Translations under genes and position numbers: made by a program
Part shown: in pieces, positions 54,801 to 57,474 of the stretch
Numbering within the stretch: the stretch's first letter is position 1
Layout: every line of letters begins with the position of its first letter
The notes under the pieces: generated by a model
Databases searched by the model: none
What the model saw: the letters and a program-made list of their open reading frames with translations, nothing else
What the model was told of the DNA's origin: nothing
DNA from: Hippopus hippopus
Lineage: Eukaryota; Mollusca; Bivalvia; Cardiida; Cardiidae
DNA length: 64,000 bases
Assembly: GCA_946811185.2 (NCBI GenBank)
Contig: OX328108.1
Span: 42,302,357-42,366,356 of the forward strand
Direction: 5' to 3'

Positions 54801-56212
54801 TATGATCTTTGATTTACATATTCTTTGTGACAATCCCCCCCTTTTGAAACGTTTATTTGGCTTAATCAGTACATCTTTTGGGGCCTGGGCTCAAACCCAA
54901 AACCTCTGGAATACAATCTATTGCCTTAACTTTCTGCAAACGACAAAATTTTTAACATTTCCACCTTGGGAGATCTGCAGATAACAAAATGTGGTTCCAA
55001 CAGGATGTCTTATAAGAGAATAAACCATTGTAGGAAAAGGAGAAAATGCTGGTAACCATCATTTTCTCTTGTTCCCACAATTTTTGTTCAAAAGCTCTCT
55101 TCCACAAAGTCATAAAAATTCTGGATTGTTTAGTCAAGGGTTAAGATGTTGGAAAAACATTTACAAATTATTGTGGGCAAAGCAGAAAGTGCTAGGGACC
55201 AAGGTTTTCTACTTTTACTGCAATATTTTTTACCCCTCTTACTGAACAATTGTCACCTAAGCTTTATCTGCAAAATTTAATTTATAAGACTTTTCCAAAT
55301 TTAGAGCATTGCAGATGACAAAATAAACAAGCCATACTCTGGCAAAAGGAGGCTTAATTCATCTCCAAGATGCATGATACCAATCAGACTATCACATATC
55401 AGTAATAGCCACTTGTTTGAACAGTTGACTTAATCTTGAGGTAGATTGGTCCTTGAACATACAGAAAAATGACAATTAGCAAAAAGTTTCGGTCCAGGTC
55501 AGCCTGCGCAGTCCGCACAGGCTGACCCGAGTCGATACTTTTCGCGTATTCATTAAGCCCCCTTTTCACAGAGCCTGGCTCAAAATGTAGCTGTAATGGT
55601 CACAGGCAAAATTATCAGTGTACAAAACCTTGTGGAAAAAGTTCTCCTTTTCTCACAAGGTTTTTAAAAGGCCCAGCCGTTAAAACTCAGGGAGAAAAGT
55701 CTAAAATTTTGTCGGCTGGTAAGGAGTCCAAGAAATATGGAAAACAGAAAAATGCGCGTGACTGTTTTCCAAATAAGCGCACGTCGCTTTCATCCAACAC
55801 GAATTCTATGCACTGTCGCTAAATCGCTAATCATATCCGTCTATTGCTGGATTAGAAACACCTGTACAGCCGCTTCCTGTTATCTCCGAGCAACATCAAA
55901 TGACTTATTTCCACAACAATGATAAAATTACGCTCGGAAAAAATGGCGACGATACTCTGTTCCGCCCGAAAAAGTTTTCAAACTTTTTCCATTCTATTAT
56001 TTAGCTAAACGACTTTCGTCAGAAGTAAATTTCACAGCTTCCAACAATATTTCAGTCAATCTTCATGACTGATTGGCTTTTTATCATCAATCGCTGATAA
56101 CACAGTAACACGAGCAGACAGCACTACACAACACTTCGAAAAATTCTGTAAAACTCAAATCCAGTGAATAACAAAACAGTAAACCTAGCGAAAAAAAAAG
56201 ATCACTTACCAT
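15437..56212 (-). CDS. boule: Boule-like germline RNA-binding protein (whole gene, 11 coding exons)
   Basis: The assembled product is 409 residues from 1230 coding nt in 11 exons, all joined at GT-AG introns with matching phases. Residues about 30-112 form one RRM: RNP2 is RIFVGGI (31-37) and RNP1 is KGYGFITF (70-77). The RRM is followed by the family signature NIGPAIRKQ. The PYTYQNG stretch in exon 7 and the two QW motifs in exon 9 match the BOLL tail. Boule/DAZ proteins bind mRNA 3'UTRs and promote translation in meiotic germ cells; that role is family knowledge, not seen here. I prefer Boule over DAZL because the tail matches BOLL and Boule is the ancestral invertebrate member. The product is longer than human BOLL, mostly through the 146-residue last exon. 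The exon set was inferred by eye, so cassette exons may be missed. Confidence 0.93.
16171..16399 (+). mobile_element. MITE-1, full length
   Basis: TTAACCCTTTACCACATAAT to GTTTGGTAAAGAGTTAA, following a T run. It is the nearest MITE to the terminal exon. Confidence 0.85.
16480..17335. repeat. Degraded composite-element interior
   Basis: Loosely repeated phrases (GTGAAATTTCATC, AATCAGATCAG, GGGCAATAACTCT and similar) resemble the interior of composite elements. No clear ends are found. Confidence 0.35.
17336..17493 (+). mobile_element. MITE-1 with palindrome deleted
   Basis: TTAACTCTTTACTACAAGAA to GGTAAACAGTTAA; the central hairpin is missing. Confidence 0.65.
17532..18283 (+). mobile_element. 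Composite element family A, ~4 internal repeats
   Basis: The head is AACAATAG plus the hairpin GGGCAATCAGCCC, then GCTCACCTGAG. Four ~143-bp units follow, at 17695, 17838, 17981 and 18124. A poly-C tract and the hairpin GAGCACTTCGTGCTC end in GAGCT. It is a shorter-array sibling of the copies at 5361 and 6733. Confidence 0.7.
18476..18589 (-). mobile_element. MITE-1 with palindrome deleted
   Basis: TTAACCCTTTACCAAGCAAC, a shortened body, and GTTTATCAAAGTATTAA. Confidence 0.5.
18911..19010 (-). mobile_element. MITE-1 fragment
   Basis: TTAACTCTTTACCAGAGGGC through GAAAGCATTTGTAGACAAC. It stops at a poly-C tract in place of the palindrome. Confidence 0.55.
20321..21282 (+). mobile_element. Composite element family A carrying an inserted family B copy
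   Basis: AACAAGAG plus GGGCCAAGATGGCCC and GCTCACCTGAA on the left. TTGAGCACATTGTGCTCAGG and GAGCT on the right. The interior differs from the 145-bp type and repeats ATTTCAAAATCTGACC-like phrases. Confidence 0.7.
20614..20907 (+). mobile_element. Composite element family B nested in family A
   Basis: The head is AACAAGAG then GCACTGCATGCGGGTGC. The tail is the hairpin TTTTCTTCGAAAA, CAGCC and GAGCT. The surrounding host reads AAGTCG on the left and AAAAAGGGACATAAT on the right, so the target was an A run after TCG. Confidence 0.7.
21506..21718 (+). mobile_element. MITE-2, full length
   Basis: TTAACCCTTAGACTGCTAAC, then a palindrome around CAGACTGCAC...GTGCAGTCTG (about 21562-21602), a GGCTTGAAAATTTCAT segment, and an AGGATAAGGGATAA end. 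Confidence 0.75.
22121..22632 (+). repeat. Three 156-bp tandem units with composite-element tail
   Basis: Units start at 22121, 22277 and 22432 (ACGCAGCTA...GGGAGGAGTTGC). They are followed by GATGGACGGACAGGCGG and a GC-rich end, CTCCTCCGGCGGCGTATAAAA. The layout is tandem core, short GACGGA motifs, then structured end, as in the other composites. No left end is recognised. Confidence 0.6.
22917..23131 (+). mobile_element. MITE-2, full length
   Basis: TTAACCCTTCGGCTGCTAAG, with perfect palindrome arms around CAGACTGCACAGAACGTGCA, and a GGATAAAGG right side. Confidence 0.75.
23644..23848 (+). mobile_element. MITE-1
   Basis: A diverged copy from TTAAATTCTTTACC to GGGTTAAAAGG. A minus-oriented half copy follows (about 23855-23960). 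Confidence 0.6.
24415..24938 (+). mobile_element. MITE-1 split by a 283-bp insertion
   Basis: TTAACCCTTTACCACACCAT to GTAAAGAGTTAA. The insertion lies at the exact palindrome centre. Confidence 0.8.
24508..24790 (+). mobile_element. 283-bp insertion with 7-bp target duplication
   Basis: AACCAGC occurs immediately before (24501-24507) and at the end (24791-24797). Inside are GACAGACAGATGTACAGAC motifs and a hairpin-prone ACCCCCTTCTACTTTGTAGG stretch near the right end. No coding capacity is seen. Confidence 0.6.
25041..25230 (+). mobile_element. MITE-1 with right palindrome arm deleted
   Basis: ACACTTTACCAAACACTC, left arm to GCTGGTAACTTCC, then the right-end segment and TATAGGGTTAA. Confidence 0.6.
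25585..25806 (-). mobile_element. MITE-1
   Basis: ACTCTTTACTAGACGACAAA to GCGGTAAAGGGTTAA; the palindrome is moderately eroded. A further minus fragment follows at about 25895-26030. Confidence 0.65.
26368..26570 (+). mobile_element. MITE-1, diverged
   Basis: TCAACCCTTTACAAAACAAT, GAGAAAGAAGCC and a heavily mutated palindrome. Confidence 0.55.
26590..27095 (-). mobile_element. Two SINE-beta fragments
   Basis: Two headless copies (about 26590-26780 and 26921-27095) share the core CACTGGCTGCTTTC and GATGAATGAACCCTGTTGC-like phrases with the full copy at 56800. Confidence 0.55.
27190..27407 (-). mobile_element. MITE-1 with near-perfect palindrome
   Basis: The palindrome (about 27294-27361, centre GGTTACC) is one of the cleanest. 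The right end GTTAAAGAGTTAA is also the left TTAA of the next copy. Confidence 0.8.
27404..27625 (-). mobile_element. MITE-1
   Basis: TTAACTCATCACCAAACGAC to TTTGGTAAAGAGTTAA, abutting the previous copy in the same orientation. Confidence 0.8.
27746..27936. repeat. 191-bp foldback element
   Basis: The two halves are inverted copies: CTTCACCAACTATTCT...AAAGTAACACAACTTTTGA against CAGAAGTTGTGTTACTTTT...AGAATGGTTGGTGAATA. The centre is near 27838. A smaller relative lies at 31868-31945. Confidence 0.7.
28212..28434 (-). mobile_element. MITE-1
   Basis: TTAACCCTTTATCAAATGAC to GTGTGGTAAAGGG; the palindrome is eroded on both arms. Confidence 0.7.
28725..28970 (-). mobile_element. SINE-alpha with 14-bp target duplication
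   Basis: CCTACCCATGCATT (28711-28724) and CCTACCTATGCATT (28971-28984) flank the copy with one mismatch. The tRNA-like head (minus strand) is at the right and the GTATTGGAG tail side at the left. Confidence 0.8.
29130..29240. mobile_element. 111-bp element with 21-bp TIRs
   Basis: The ends AAGGTCTACAGCCCC... and ...GGGGCCGTAGACCTT are inverted over 21 bp with one mismatch. There is no coding capacity. Confidence 0.6.
29247..29472 (-). mobile_element. MITE-1, full length
   Basis: TTAAACCTATACCAAACGAC to GCGTGGTAAAGGGTTAA, with a good palindrome. Confidence 0.8.
29623..29850 (+). mobile_element. MITE-1 next to exon 10
   Basis: CTCTTTACCAAACAATCACA to GTCTGGTAACGAGTTAA. In the pre-mRNA its hairpin begins 18 nt after the exon 10 3' end. 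Confidence 0.8.
29869..30018 (-). CDS. boule: boule exon 10 (Ala/Pro/Gln tail)
   Basis: This exon has 150 nt, 50 codons and phase 0. The acceptor is TTTTACAG and the donor GTAATG. It encodes an Ala-rich start, then NPYMITMQPELMYAQ and PPQVYQPAEVAD, resembling the EVIYQPVEIAQD stretch of human BOLL. A palindromic MITE begins 18 nt beyond its 3' end. Confidence 0.92.
30366..30553 (+). mobile_element. MITE-1, left end missing
   Basis: It starts inside the GGAAGAAGCCC segment; the palindrome and right end (TGTGATAAAAGGTTAA) are present. Confidence 0.65.
30641..30897 (-). mobile_element. SINE-alpha
   Basis: The tRNA-like head (TCAGTGGTTAGC-type A box on the minus strand) is at the right. GACAGTAGT / GAGAGTAGT flank it as a probable 9-bp target duplication with one mismatch. 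Confidence 0.7.
30934..31011 (-). CDS. boule: boule exon 9 (two QW motifs, Ala run)
   Basis: This exon has 78 nt, 26 codons and phase 0. The acceptor is GTTTCAG and the donor GTATGT. It encodes TSPQWATTAT, a six-Ala run, then TSGQWRYMTQ. The GQW motif parallels the PGQWQW segment of BOLL. Confidence 0.9.
31133..31332 (-). mobile_element. MITE-1 abutting a SINE-beta piece
   Basis: CTCCTCATCAAATGATGG to CAGGGTTGTTA; the outer end is replaced by a SINE-beta tail (31330-31480). The palindrome is strong but has centre GGTAACC. Confidence 0.7.
31470..31630. mobile_element. Relic of the TA-flanked TIR family
   Basis: It retains TATAAAATCCATTTTGTC, GAGGTAGAACGGTC and a GTCAGC segment found in the copies at 38907 and 55332. 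The ends are lost. Confidence 0.45.
32244..32420 (-). mobile_element. SINE-alpha fragment
   Basis: Tail side TTTGTATTGAAGCC and core GCCACTGTCTGCTTTT; the head is missing. Confidence 0.55.
32455..32566 (-). mobile_element. MITE-1 first part, split by nested composites
   Basis: TAACTCTTCACACGAGATTT to GGGTAGAAAACATCCTGGGA and ACGGA. The second part resumes at 33904. Confidence 0.7.
32567..33903 (+). mobile_element. Composite element family B carrying a family C copy
   Basis: The head is AACAAGAG then GCACAGCATGCGAGTGTC. The tail hairpin TGTTTTCTT...AAAACA is opened by the inner element, followed by GCC and AAGCT. It sits in the palindrome of a MITE-1. Confidence 0.75.
32833..33888 (+). mobile_element. 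Composite element family C, ~165-bp internal repeats
   Basis: The head is AACAAGAG plus GGGCCATGATGGCCC, then TATCGCTCCACTAG. Four units start at 33011, 33171, 33337 and 33502 (AAGCCCATGTAAAACTT). Next come ACAGACGGACACACGCACGA motifs, the hairpin CTGGCCTTCGGCCAG, TGG and GAGT. It is inserted in the tail hairpin of a family B element. Confidence 0.75.
33904..34004 (-). mobile_element. MITE-1 second part, split by nested composites
   Basis: It resumes at AAAAATGCTGATCAGCAGC in the palindrome and runs to GTAGCAAAGGGTTA, ending about 40 nt from exon 8. Confidence 0.7.
34045..34134 (-). CDS. boule: boule exon 8 (QPTYQ), two possible donors
   Basis: With the distal donor GTATTT this exon has 90 nt (30 codons). 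With the proximal donor GTACCA at 34069-34074 it has 60 nt (34075-34134). Both follow CAG and both keep frame. It encodes PQTALMVPQTPPVYVQPTYQ and optionally ten more residues ending ASYQ. The QPxYQ motif matches the BOLL tail. The acceptor is TTTTGTAG. Confidence 0.88.
34135..35124 (-). other. boule intron 7 (1.0 kb)
   Basis: It is mostly two SINE-beta copies (34288-34470, degraded; 34545-34823, with head). The remainder is AT-rich without visible features. Confidence 0.8.
34288..34823 (-). mobile_element. Two SINE-beta copies
   Basis: The second (34545-34823) keeps a tRNA-like head on the minus strand with a GGTTTGAATCC-type B box. The first (34288-34470) is headless. Both share the GTGCACCTATCCATGC or CTTTCCATGC core. 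Confidence 0.65.
35125..35243 (-). CDS. boule: boule exon 7 (PYTYQNG region)
   Basis: This exon has 119 nt: two bases completing Glu118, then 39 codons. The acceptor is CTTTCAG and the donor GTTTGT. It encodes VLFSNGVPYTYQNGMAVF followed by a Gly/Pro/Gln-rich stretch. The PYTYxNGxA pattern is shared with the human BOLL tail just after the RRM. Confidence 0.92.
35337..35548 (+). mobile_element. MITE-2
   Basis: TTAACCCTTCAAGTGCC; palindrome CAGACTGCACAAAACGTGCA; right end GCGCTCTAAGAGTTAG. Confidence 0.7.
36750..36970. mobile_element. TA-flanked TIR family, degraded
   Basis: CAGTAAAAGGGGGTTTAATG and AAACCCCCTTTTC inner TIR parts with the GGATCCATAAAATCC interior. Outer ends are eroded. Confidence 0.5.
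37535..37762 (+). mobile_element. MITE-1 near the microexon
   Basis: TTAACCCTTTACTACACGAT to GTTAGGTAAAGAG, with a clean palindrome. A partial plus-oriented copy continues to about 37915. Confidence 0.8.
37969..37990 (-). CDS. boule: boule exon 6, 22-nt microexon
   Basis: This exon has 22 nt: seven codons (QVLPRAF) plus the first base of a split Glu codon. The acceptor is TTTACAG and the donor GTAAGC. It follows IRKQ as QVLPR, parallel to QVGIPR in human BOLL. Its phase (0 in, 1 out) is exactly what exons 5 and 7 require, which supports such a small exon. It lies between introns of 5.7 and 2.7 kb. Confidence 0.82.
38276..38458 (+). mobile_element. MITE-1, diverged
   Basis: CACTTTTAACGACCC, a shortened palindrome, and GTCTGGTAAAGTG. 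Confidence 0.6.
38636..38838 (+). mobile_element. MITE-1, diverged
   Basis: TCGACCCTTTACCAAACAAC, a damaged left arm, and TCTGGCAAAGAG. Confidence 0.6.
38907..39157. mobile_element. TA-flanked TIR element, best copy (251 bp)
   Basis: 35-bp TIRs with about five mismatches begin TGAGCCATGCT and end AGCATGGCTCA. TA lies on both sides (38905-38906, 39158-39159). The interior has a perfect 30-bp palindrome at 39077-39106 with core GTCAGCCTGCGCAGGCTGAC. TA duplication suggests a Tc1/mariner- or Harbinger-type mover; the superfamily is unresolved. Confidence 0.75.
39269..39490 (+). mobile_element. MITE-1
   Basis: TTAACTCTTTACCACACAGT to TGTGGTAAAGAATAA; palindrome centre GGTATCC. Confidence 0.75.
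39600..39830 (+). mobile_element. MITE-1, diverged
   Basis: TAACCCTGTACCAAACAAAT; the palindrome keeps its outer arms only. Two partial plus copies follow (about 39860-40010 and 40130-40320). Confidence 0.6.
40355..40569 (-). mobile_element. MITE-1
   Basis: TTAACCACTCGACCAAATTT to CTGTGGTAAAGGGTTGA; palindrome about 40451-40512. Confidence 0.7.
40633..40842 (+). mobile_element. MITE-1 with palindrome tip deleted
   Basis: TTAACCCCTTACCACCTAAT to GTCTGGTAAACTG; the inner third of the hairpin is missing. Confidence 0.7.
40955..41160 (-). mobile_element. MITE-1, diverged
   Basis: CACCTTTTACCTAATGAC to GTTTGGTAAGGGATTAA. Confidence 0.55.
41698..41906 (-). mobile_element. MITE-2, reverse orientation
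   Basis: ATCCTTATCCTGTTAGAT, AAACTTTCAAGCC, a palindrome around CAGACTGCACATTCTGTGCA, and GCCTGAGAGTTAA. It is flanked by MITE-1 pieces (41663-41697 and from 41903). Confidence 0.75.
41903..42264. mobile_element. Two joined MITE-1 pieces
   Basis: A plus-oriented copy (to about 42112) runs straight into a minus-oriented copy lacking its first end (42112-42264). Confidence 0.6.
42349..42577 (-). mobile_element. MITE-1, full length
   Basis: ACTCTGTACAAAACAACAAA to GTGTGGAAAAGGGTTAA, with a clean palindrome (centre GGTTACC). Confidence 0.75.
42738..42884 (+). mobile_element. MITE-1 truncated by a SINE
   Basis: CACGCTTTACCAAAGAATCC through the palindrome and ACAGGACAAACTGAATCAT; SINE-beta sequence follows. 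Confidence 0.6.
42885..43135 (-). mobile_element. SINE-beta
   Basis: Core GCACCTATCCGTGCTTTCC and GAATGAATCCTGATGCAATG; the tRNA-like head is degraded at the right. Confidence 0.6.
43182..43412 (+). mobile_element. MITE-1, diverged
   Basis: CTTGACCAAACAATCCCATG to CACCTGTTTAAGGGTTTAA; palindrome centre replaced by GATAAAAAGC. Confidence 0.65.
43461..43689 (-). mobile_element. MITE-1 next to exon 5
   Basis: TTAACTCCTTACCAATCAAC to GTTTGTAAAGGAGTTAA; strong palindrome. It ends about 47 nt from exon 5. Confidence 0.8.
43737..43796 (-). CDS. boule: boule exon 5 (end of RRM)
   Basis: This exon has 60 nt, 20 codons and phase 0. The acceptor is TTTGCAG and the donor GTAGGT. It encodes ADNLVFRDRKLNIGPAIRKQ, the last RRM helix and strand with the strongly conserved NIGPAIRKQ of Boule/DAZL proteins. 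Residues 91-110. Confidence 0.95.
43797..45126 (-). other. boule intron 4 (1.3 kb)
   Basis: It holds a 5'-truncated SINE-alpha (44180-44306) followed directly by a MITE-1 fragment (44307-44428). The rest is AT-rich sequence without a recognisable feature. Confidence 0.8.
44180..44428. mobile_element. SINE-alpha fragment fused to a MITE-1 fragment
   Basis: The SINE tail TTGTTTGTTTGTATTTG and core run to GACCATTTTTCTCAT. The text then switches to the right half of a plus MITE-1 (TTTCCCACAATGTTTTCTAA onward). Confidence 0.6.
45127..45184 (-). CDS. boule: boule exon 4 (RNP1), tandem acceptors and tandem donors
   Basis: This exon has 58 nt in the form that restores KGYGFITF across the junction, then FENQEDAERIIKKE. 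The acceptor is TAGCAG, a NAGNAG pair; the upstream AG would insert one Arg inside RNP1. The donor GTGAGT at 45121-45126 is followed 12 nt later by a second GTGAGT (45109-45114), which would add Val-Ser-Val-Asp in frame. I chose the boundaries that best match the family. Confidence 0.93.
45415..45659 (-). mobile_element. MITE-1 near exon 4
   Basis: TTAACCTTTCACCAAACTAC to GTGTGGTAACGGGCTAA. Confidence 0.7.
46411..46620 (+). mobile_element. MITE-2, eroded palindrome
   Basis: TTAACACTTCAAGTTCC, GATCAAAGATCAGAC, and GAGCTCTAAGCGTT. Confidence 0.6.
46721..46930 (+). mobile_element. MITE-2, best copy
   Basis: TTAACCGGTAGGCTGCTAAG; palindrome arms GATCAAGATCAGACTGCAC and mirror about 46770-46822; end CAGGATAAGGGTTAA. 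The ends CCCTTA-like and TAAGGG with TTAA parallel MITE-1, but the interior is unrelated. Confidence 0.8.
47146..47371 (+). mobile_element. MITE-1, full length
   Basis: TTAACCCTTTACCACACAAT to GTTTGGTAAAGAGTTAA. Its last TTAA is the first of the next copy. Confidence 0.85.
47368..47575 (-). mobile_element. Truncated MITE-1 joined to a SINE head
   Basis: MITE-1 from TTAACTCTTTACCACGCAAG to the palindrome centre (GCTGGTA, about 47506), then a minus-strand tRNA-like SINE head (GGCTCAGTTGTTAGC A-box region, GTGGGTTCCA B-box region). Confidence 0.65.
47590..47805 (-). mobile_element. MITE-1, diverged
   Basis: CAAAATTTTATACTGATCC to GGGATTGTTTTGGAAAGG. Confidence 0.5.
48250..49078. mobile_element. 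829-bp element with pogo-like TIRs
   Basis: The ends CAGTCGACTCTCATTAAGTC and its inverted partner (CTCGAATC...) are flanked by TA on both sides (48248-48249, 49079-49080). CAGT-initial TIRs with a GATAACGAGAGTCGA-type inner part are typical of pogo/Tigger elements (family knowledge). No transposase frame remains. Confidence 0.65.
49214..49305 (-). CDS. boule: boule exon 3 (central RRM)
   Basis: This exon has 92 nt: 30 codons plus two bases of a split Gly codon. The acceptor is TTTTCAG and the donor GTAAGT. It encodes the first RRM helix and second strand (DLKQFFSAYGAV) and ends in DRAGVSK, identical in pattern to BOLL. The split Gly (residue 71) begins the RNP1 core completed by exon 4. Confidence 0.95.
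49329..49556 (+). mobile_element. MITE-1 next to exon 3
   Basis: TTAACCTATCACAACATAAT to CATTTAGTAAAGAG. It begins about 24 nt upstream of exon 3, overlapping the likely branch-point region of intron 2. Confidence 0.75.
49898..50159 (-). mobile_element. SINE-alpha, full copy with 11-bp target duplication
   Basis: On the minus strand the head reads GGCCCGGCTGAGTAGCTCAA then TGGTTAGCG (A box TAGCTCAATGG), with a degenerate B box GGTTGCGAGTTTGAT. A ~190-bp body ends in CAATACAAACAAACAAA. TGACAATTTGG flanks both sides perfectly (49887-49897 and 50160-50170). This is a tRNA-derived, Pol III-type retroposon; the head is not a functional tRNA gene. Confidence 0.88.
51375..51601 (+). mobile_element. 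MITE-1 next to exon 2
   Basis: TTAACCATTCACCACACAAT to GTTATGTAAAGGGTTAA; clean palindrome, ending 72 nt from exon 2. Confidence 0.85.
51674..51790 (-). CDS. boule: boule exon 2 (N-terminus and RNP2)
   Basis: This exon has 117 nt, 39 codons and phase 0 at both ends. The acceptor is CTTTCAG and the donor GTAAGT. It encodes a Ser/Thr/Pro/Gly-rich N-terminus, then TVIPNRIFVGGI, the hallmark entry to the Boule/DAZ RRM containing RNP2. It ends at residue 40. Confidence 0.95.
51866..52100 (+). mobile_element. Composite family B, head end only
   Basis: GACAAAAG then GCACCGCATGCTGATGCC, followed by the family B interior (TGTATGGGTTCCCC, AAATATCTTCAGTAATAAC). The tail is missing. Confidence 0.55.
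52217..52443 (+). mobile_element. MITE-1, full length
   Basis: TTAACCCTTTACCAAACAAT to GTTTGGTAGAGTTAA; shares its last TTAA with the next copy. Confidence 0.85.
52440..52618 (-). mobile_element. MITE-1 with palindrome deleted
   Basis: TTAACTTTTTACCACATGAC to GTGTGGTAAAGGAATAA; the hairpin is lost after GTGGGAAAAAG. Confidence 0.65.
52626..52678 (-). mobile_element. MITE-1 first part, split
   Basis: TAATATGGAATATGTCCC to ATCGTAGGAAAAGG; the second part resumes at 54118. Confidence 0.6.
52679..54117 (+). mobile_element. Composite family B carrying an element with hAT-like ends
   Basis: A degraded head (AACAACTGCACC) and family B interior are followed by the tail TGTTTTCTTAGAAAACAGCC and AAACCT. 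It is inserted in the palindrome of a MITE-1. Confidence 0.65.
52959..54068. mobile_element. 1.1-kb element with hAT-like ends
   Basis: The ends CAGGGCTTTTTTTTCC and an inverted AAAAAAGCCCTG resemble hAT TIRs (CAGGG...CCCTG). No transposase frame remains. I could not find a convincing 8-bp target duplication, so the assignment is tentative. Confidence 0.5.
54118..54208 (-). mobile_element. MITE-1 second part, split
   Basis: AAAATGCTAGTTTCCATC through TTTTTCCTCTTCCCAAACTG to AAATGGTTAA. Confidence 0.55.
54447..54538 (-). mobile_element. MITE-1 with palindrome deleted
   Basis: TTACTCTTTACCAGATGAC to GGGTGGTAAAGGGATAA. Confidence 0.55.
54925..55143 (-). mobile_element. MITE-1
   Basis: TTAACTTTCTGCAAACGAC to GTTTAGTCAAGGGTTAA; the palindrome is present with a GGTAACC centre. 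Confidence 0.7.
55332..55585. mobile_element. TA-flanked TIR family
   Basis: AGCCATACTCTGGCAAAAGG and ATTAAGCCCCCTTTTCACAG ends. The interior palindrome GTCAGCCTGCGCA...GGCTGAC is split by a seven-base insertion. Confidence 0.65.
56210..56212 (-). CDS. boule: boule exon 1, coding part: the start codon alone
   Basis: On the minus strand ATG is followed directly by the donor GTAAGT (56204-56209), so exon 1 contributes only Met1 in phase 0. Reading upstream in frame, a TAA stop lies five codons before the ATG, so translation cannot begin earlier in this exon. The -3 base is A, a favourable start context. Vertebrate BOLL likewise places very few codons in its first exon. Confidence 0.8.
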
Positions 56213-56480
56213 CTTCAAACAAAGTTAAATTTAATGTAAATGTCACAAATAAATAAATGTATATGGAAGAAATGTCACTGTGTATAAGAAAAAGTAACAA
56301 AAACAATACAACGGTGAAATGATTCCAGCTTATTCTGAACGCTTACTCCGCACAGCCGAAATCTCTACACAGAATAGCACCATTCTGTGTACAGGTAAGT
56401 CGGGCACTCAACCCAGGTACAGTCTACCAGGAAAATGGAATAATGCCTATTCTCTGGGAAATATTACACTGTACTTGGCT
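56213..56480 (-). promoter_or_regulatory. boule 5'UTR and presumed promoter region
   Basis: Sequence immediately upstream of the start codon on the minus strand is free of the dominant MITE and less simple than most of the window. It holds a perfect 10-bp inverted repeat, TACACAGAAT / ATTCTGTGTA (56366-56375 and 56382-56391), with a six-base spacer. I see no convincing TATA box, so the transcription start is not placed. Confidence 0.35.
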
Positions 56481-56799
56481 AATTAGTACGTTGAGATAAA
56501 CATTTGCAGTGTAAAAATCGGAGAAATCACTAAAATCTTTTGAGGTTACTGTCGTGACACCCCTCAAGAAAGCGACATAATGGACTCTTCGAAAATAAAT
56601 TCCAAGTTTCCCGCCACTTGTGCTGTCGGGTAGATTGCGTAGATGTGTCGTCGAGGTCGTTATTGATTTTTTTTTTTAAGAAATGAAAGCTTGTGCAGAT
56701 GTTCACAAGGATGGGTGCCATTTAAAGATGTAGGTCTACGTGGCATGTAAACTGAGGCATCCTGAATGTGATACCAGTTGAATGCTCTAGTTTGGAACG

Positions 56800-57117
56800 T
56801 TGATTGATTGACTGCATGGTGTTTGACGCCGTTTTCAACATTATTTCAGTTATATCGCGGCGGCCAGTGCACCTATCCATGCTTTCCTGGGGTTTCTTTT
56901 ATCAGTACTCTGTACACTATATTTTTTCAAGCCACTGGCTGCTTTCCCACATAACCATCGTCGAAACAATGGTCAGCGGTGAGATAGGAATGAATCCTGT
57001 CGCAATGACTATATAATCAATCCTCGGAAAGGAATCGGCCGAGCCGAGGATCGAAACAGCGACCGTCTTTTCTTTCAAGAGTCCCGTACGCTGCCGACTG
57101 CTCTACCAGGGCTCGGC
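56800..57117 (-). mobile_element. SINE-beta, full copy
   Basis: On the minus strand the head begins GCCGAGCCCTGGTAGAGCAG (A-box region) with a B-box region GTTTCGATCC. The body contains GAATGAATCCTGTCGC on the plus strand and ends in a (TTGA)-type tail at the left (GATTGATTGACTG). Its core GTGCACCTATCCATGC resembles SINE-alpha. Confidence 0.75.
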
Positions 57118-57264
57118 TCAGTATAGAATTTTGCGTAAAGACTTCGACCTGTGCTTGAATGTCAACGTACGACAAACACTGCGGACTCGGATCAGTTCTA
57201 GTAACTCTAGAGTGCTCTAACTGTAAGTAGACCCATATAAACTTATAACGCATTGGCTTTTTTC

Positions 57265-57474
57265 TAATCCTTATCCTGCTAAATAAGTGAAATGAAATTT
57301 TCAAGCAGACAGTATAAACCTAAATATTGCTATTTCAAAGGTATTTTTGGGGAAAAAATTCTCCTTATCGGACAGTGCAGATCCAAGATCAGACTGCACG
57401 TTCTGTGCAGTCTGATCTTGATCTACACTGTCCGCAGAAGGTCTGTGAGTCGCGCTTAGCAGCGTAAGTGTTAT
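57265..57474 (-). mobile_element. MITE-2, reverse orientation
   Basis: TAATCCTTATCCTGCTAAAT; near-perfect palindrome around CAGACTGCACGTTCTGTGCA; GCGCTTAGCAGCGTAAG end. Confidence 0.75.

Larger units (their letters stand above)
51791..56209 (-). other. boule intron 1 (4.4 kb)
   Basis: It contains MITE-1 copies (52217, 52440, 54447, 54925), a MITE-1 split by a composite element that itself carries an element with hAT-like ends (52626-54208), and a TA-flanked TIR element (55332-55585). About 55.74-56.2 kb, next to exon 1, is free of recognisable repeats. Confidence 0.85.

Noticed and set aside
56804..57304. Open frames on both strands at 56.8-57.3 kb
   Set aside because: They fall within a SINE-beta and the adjoining MITE-2.
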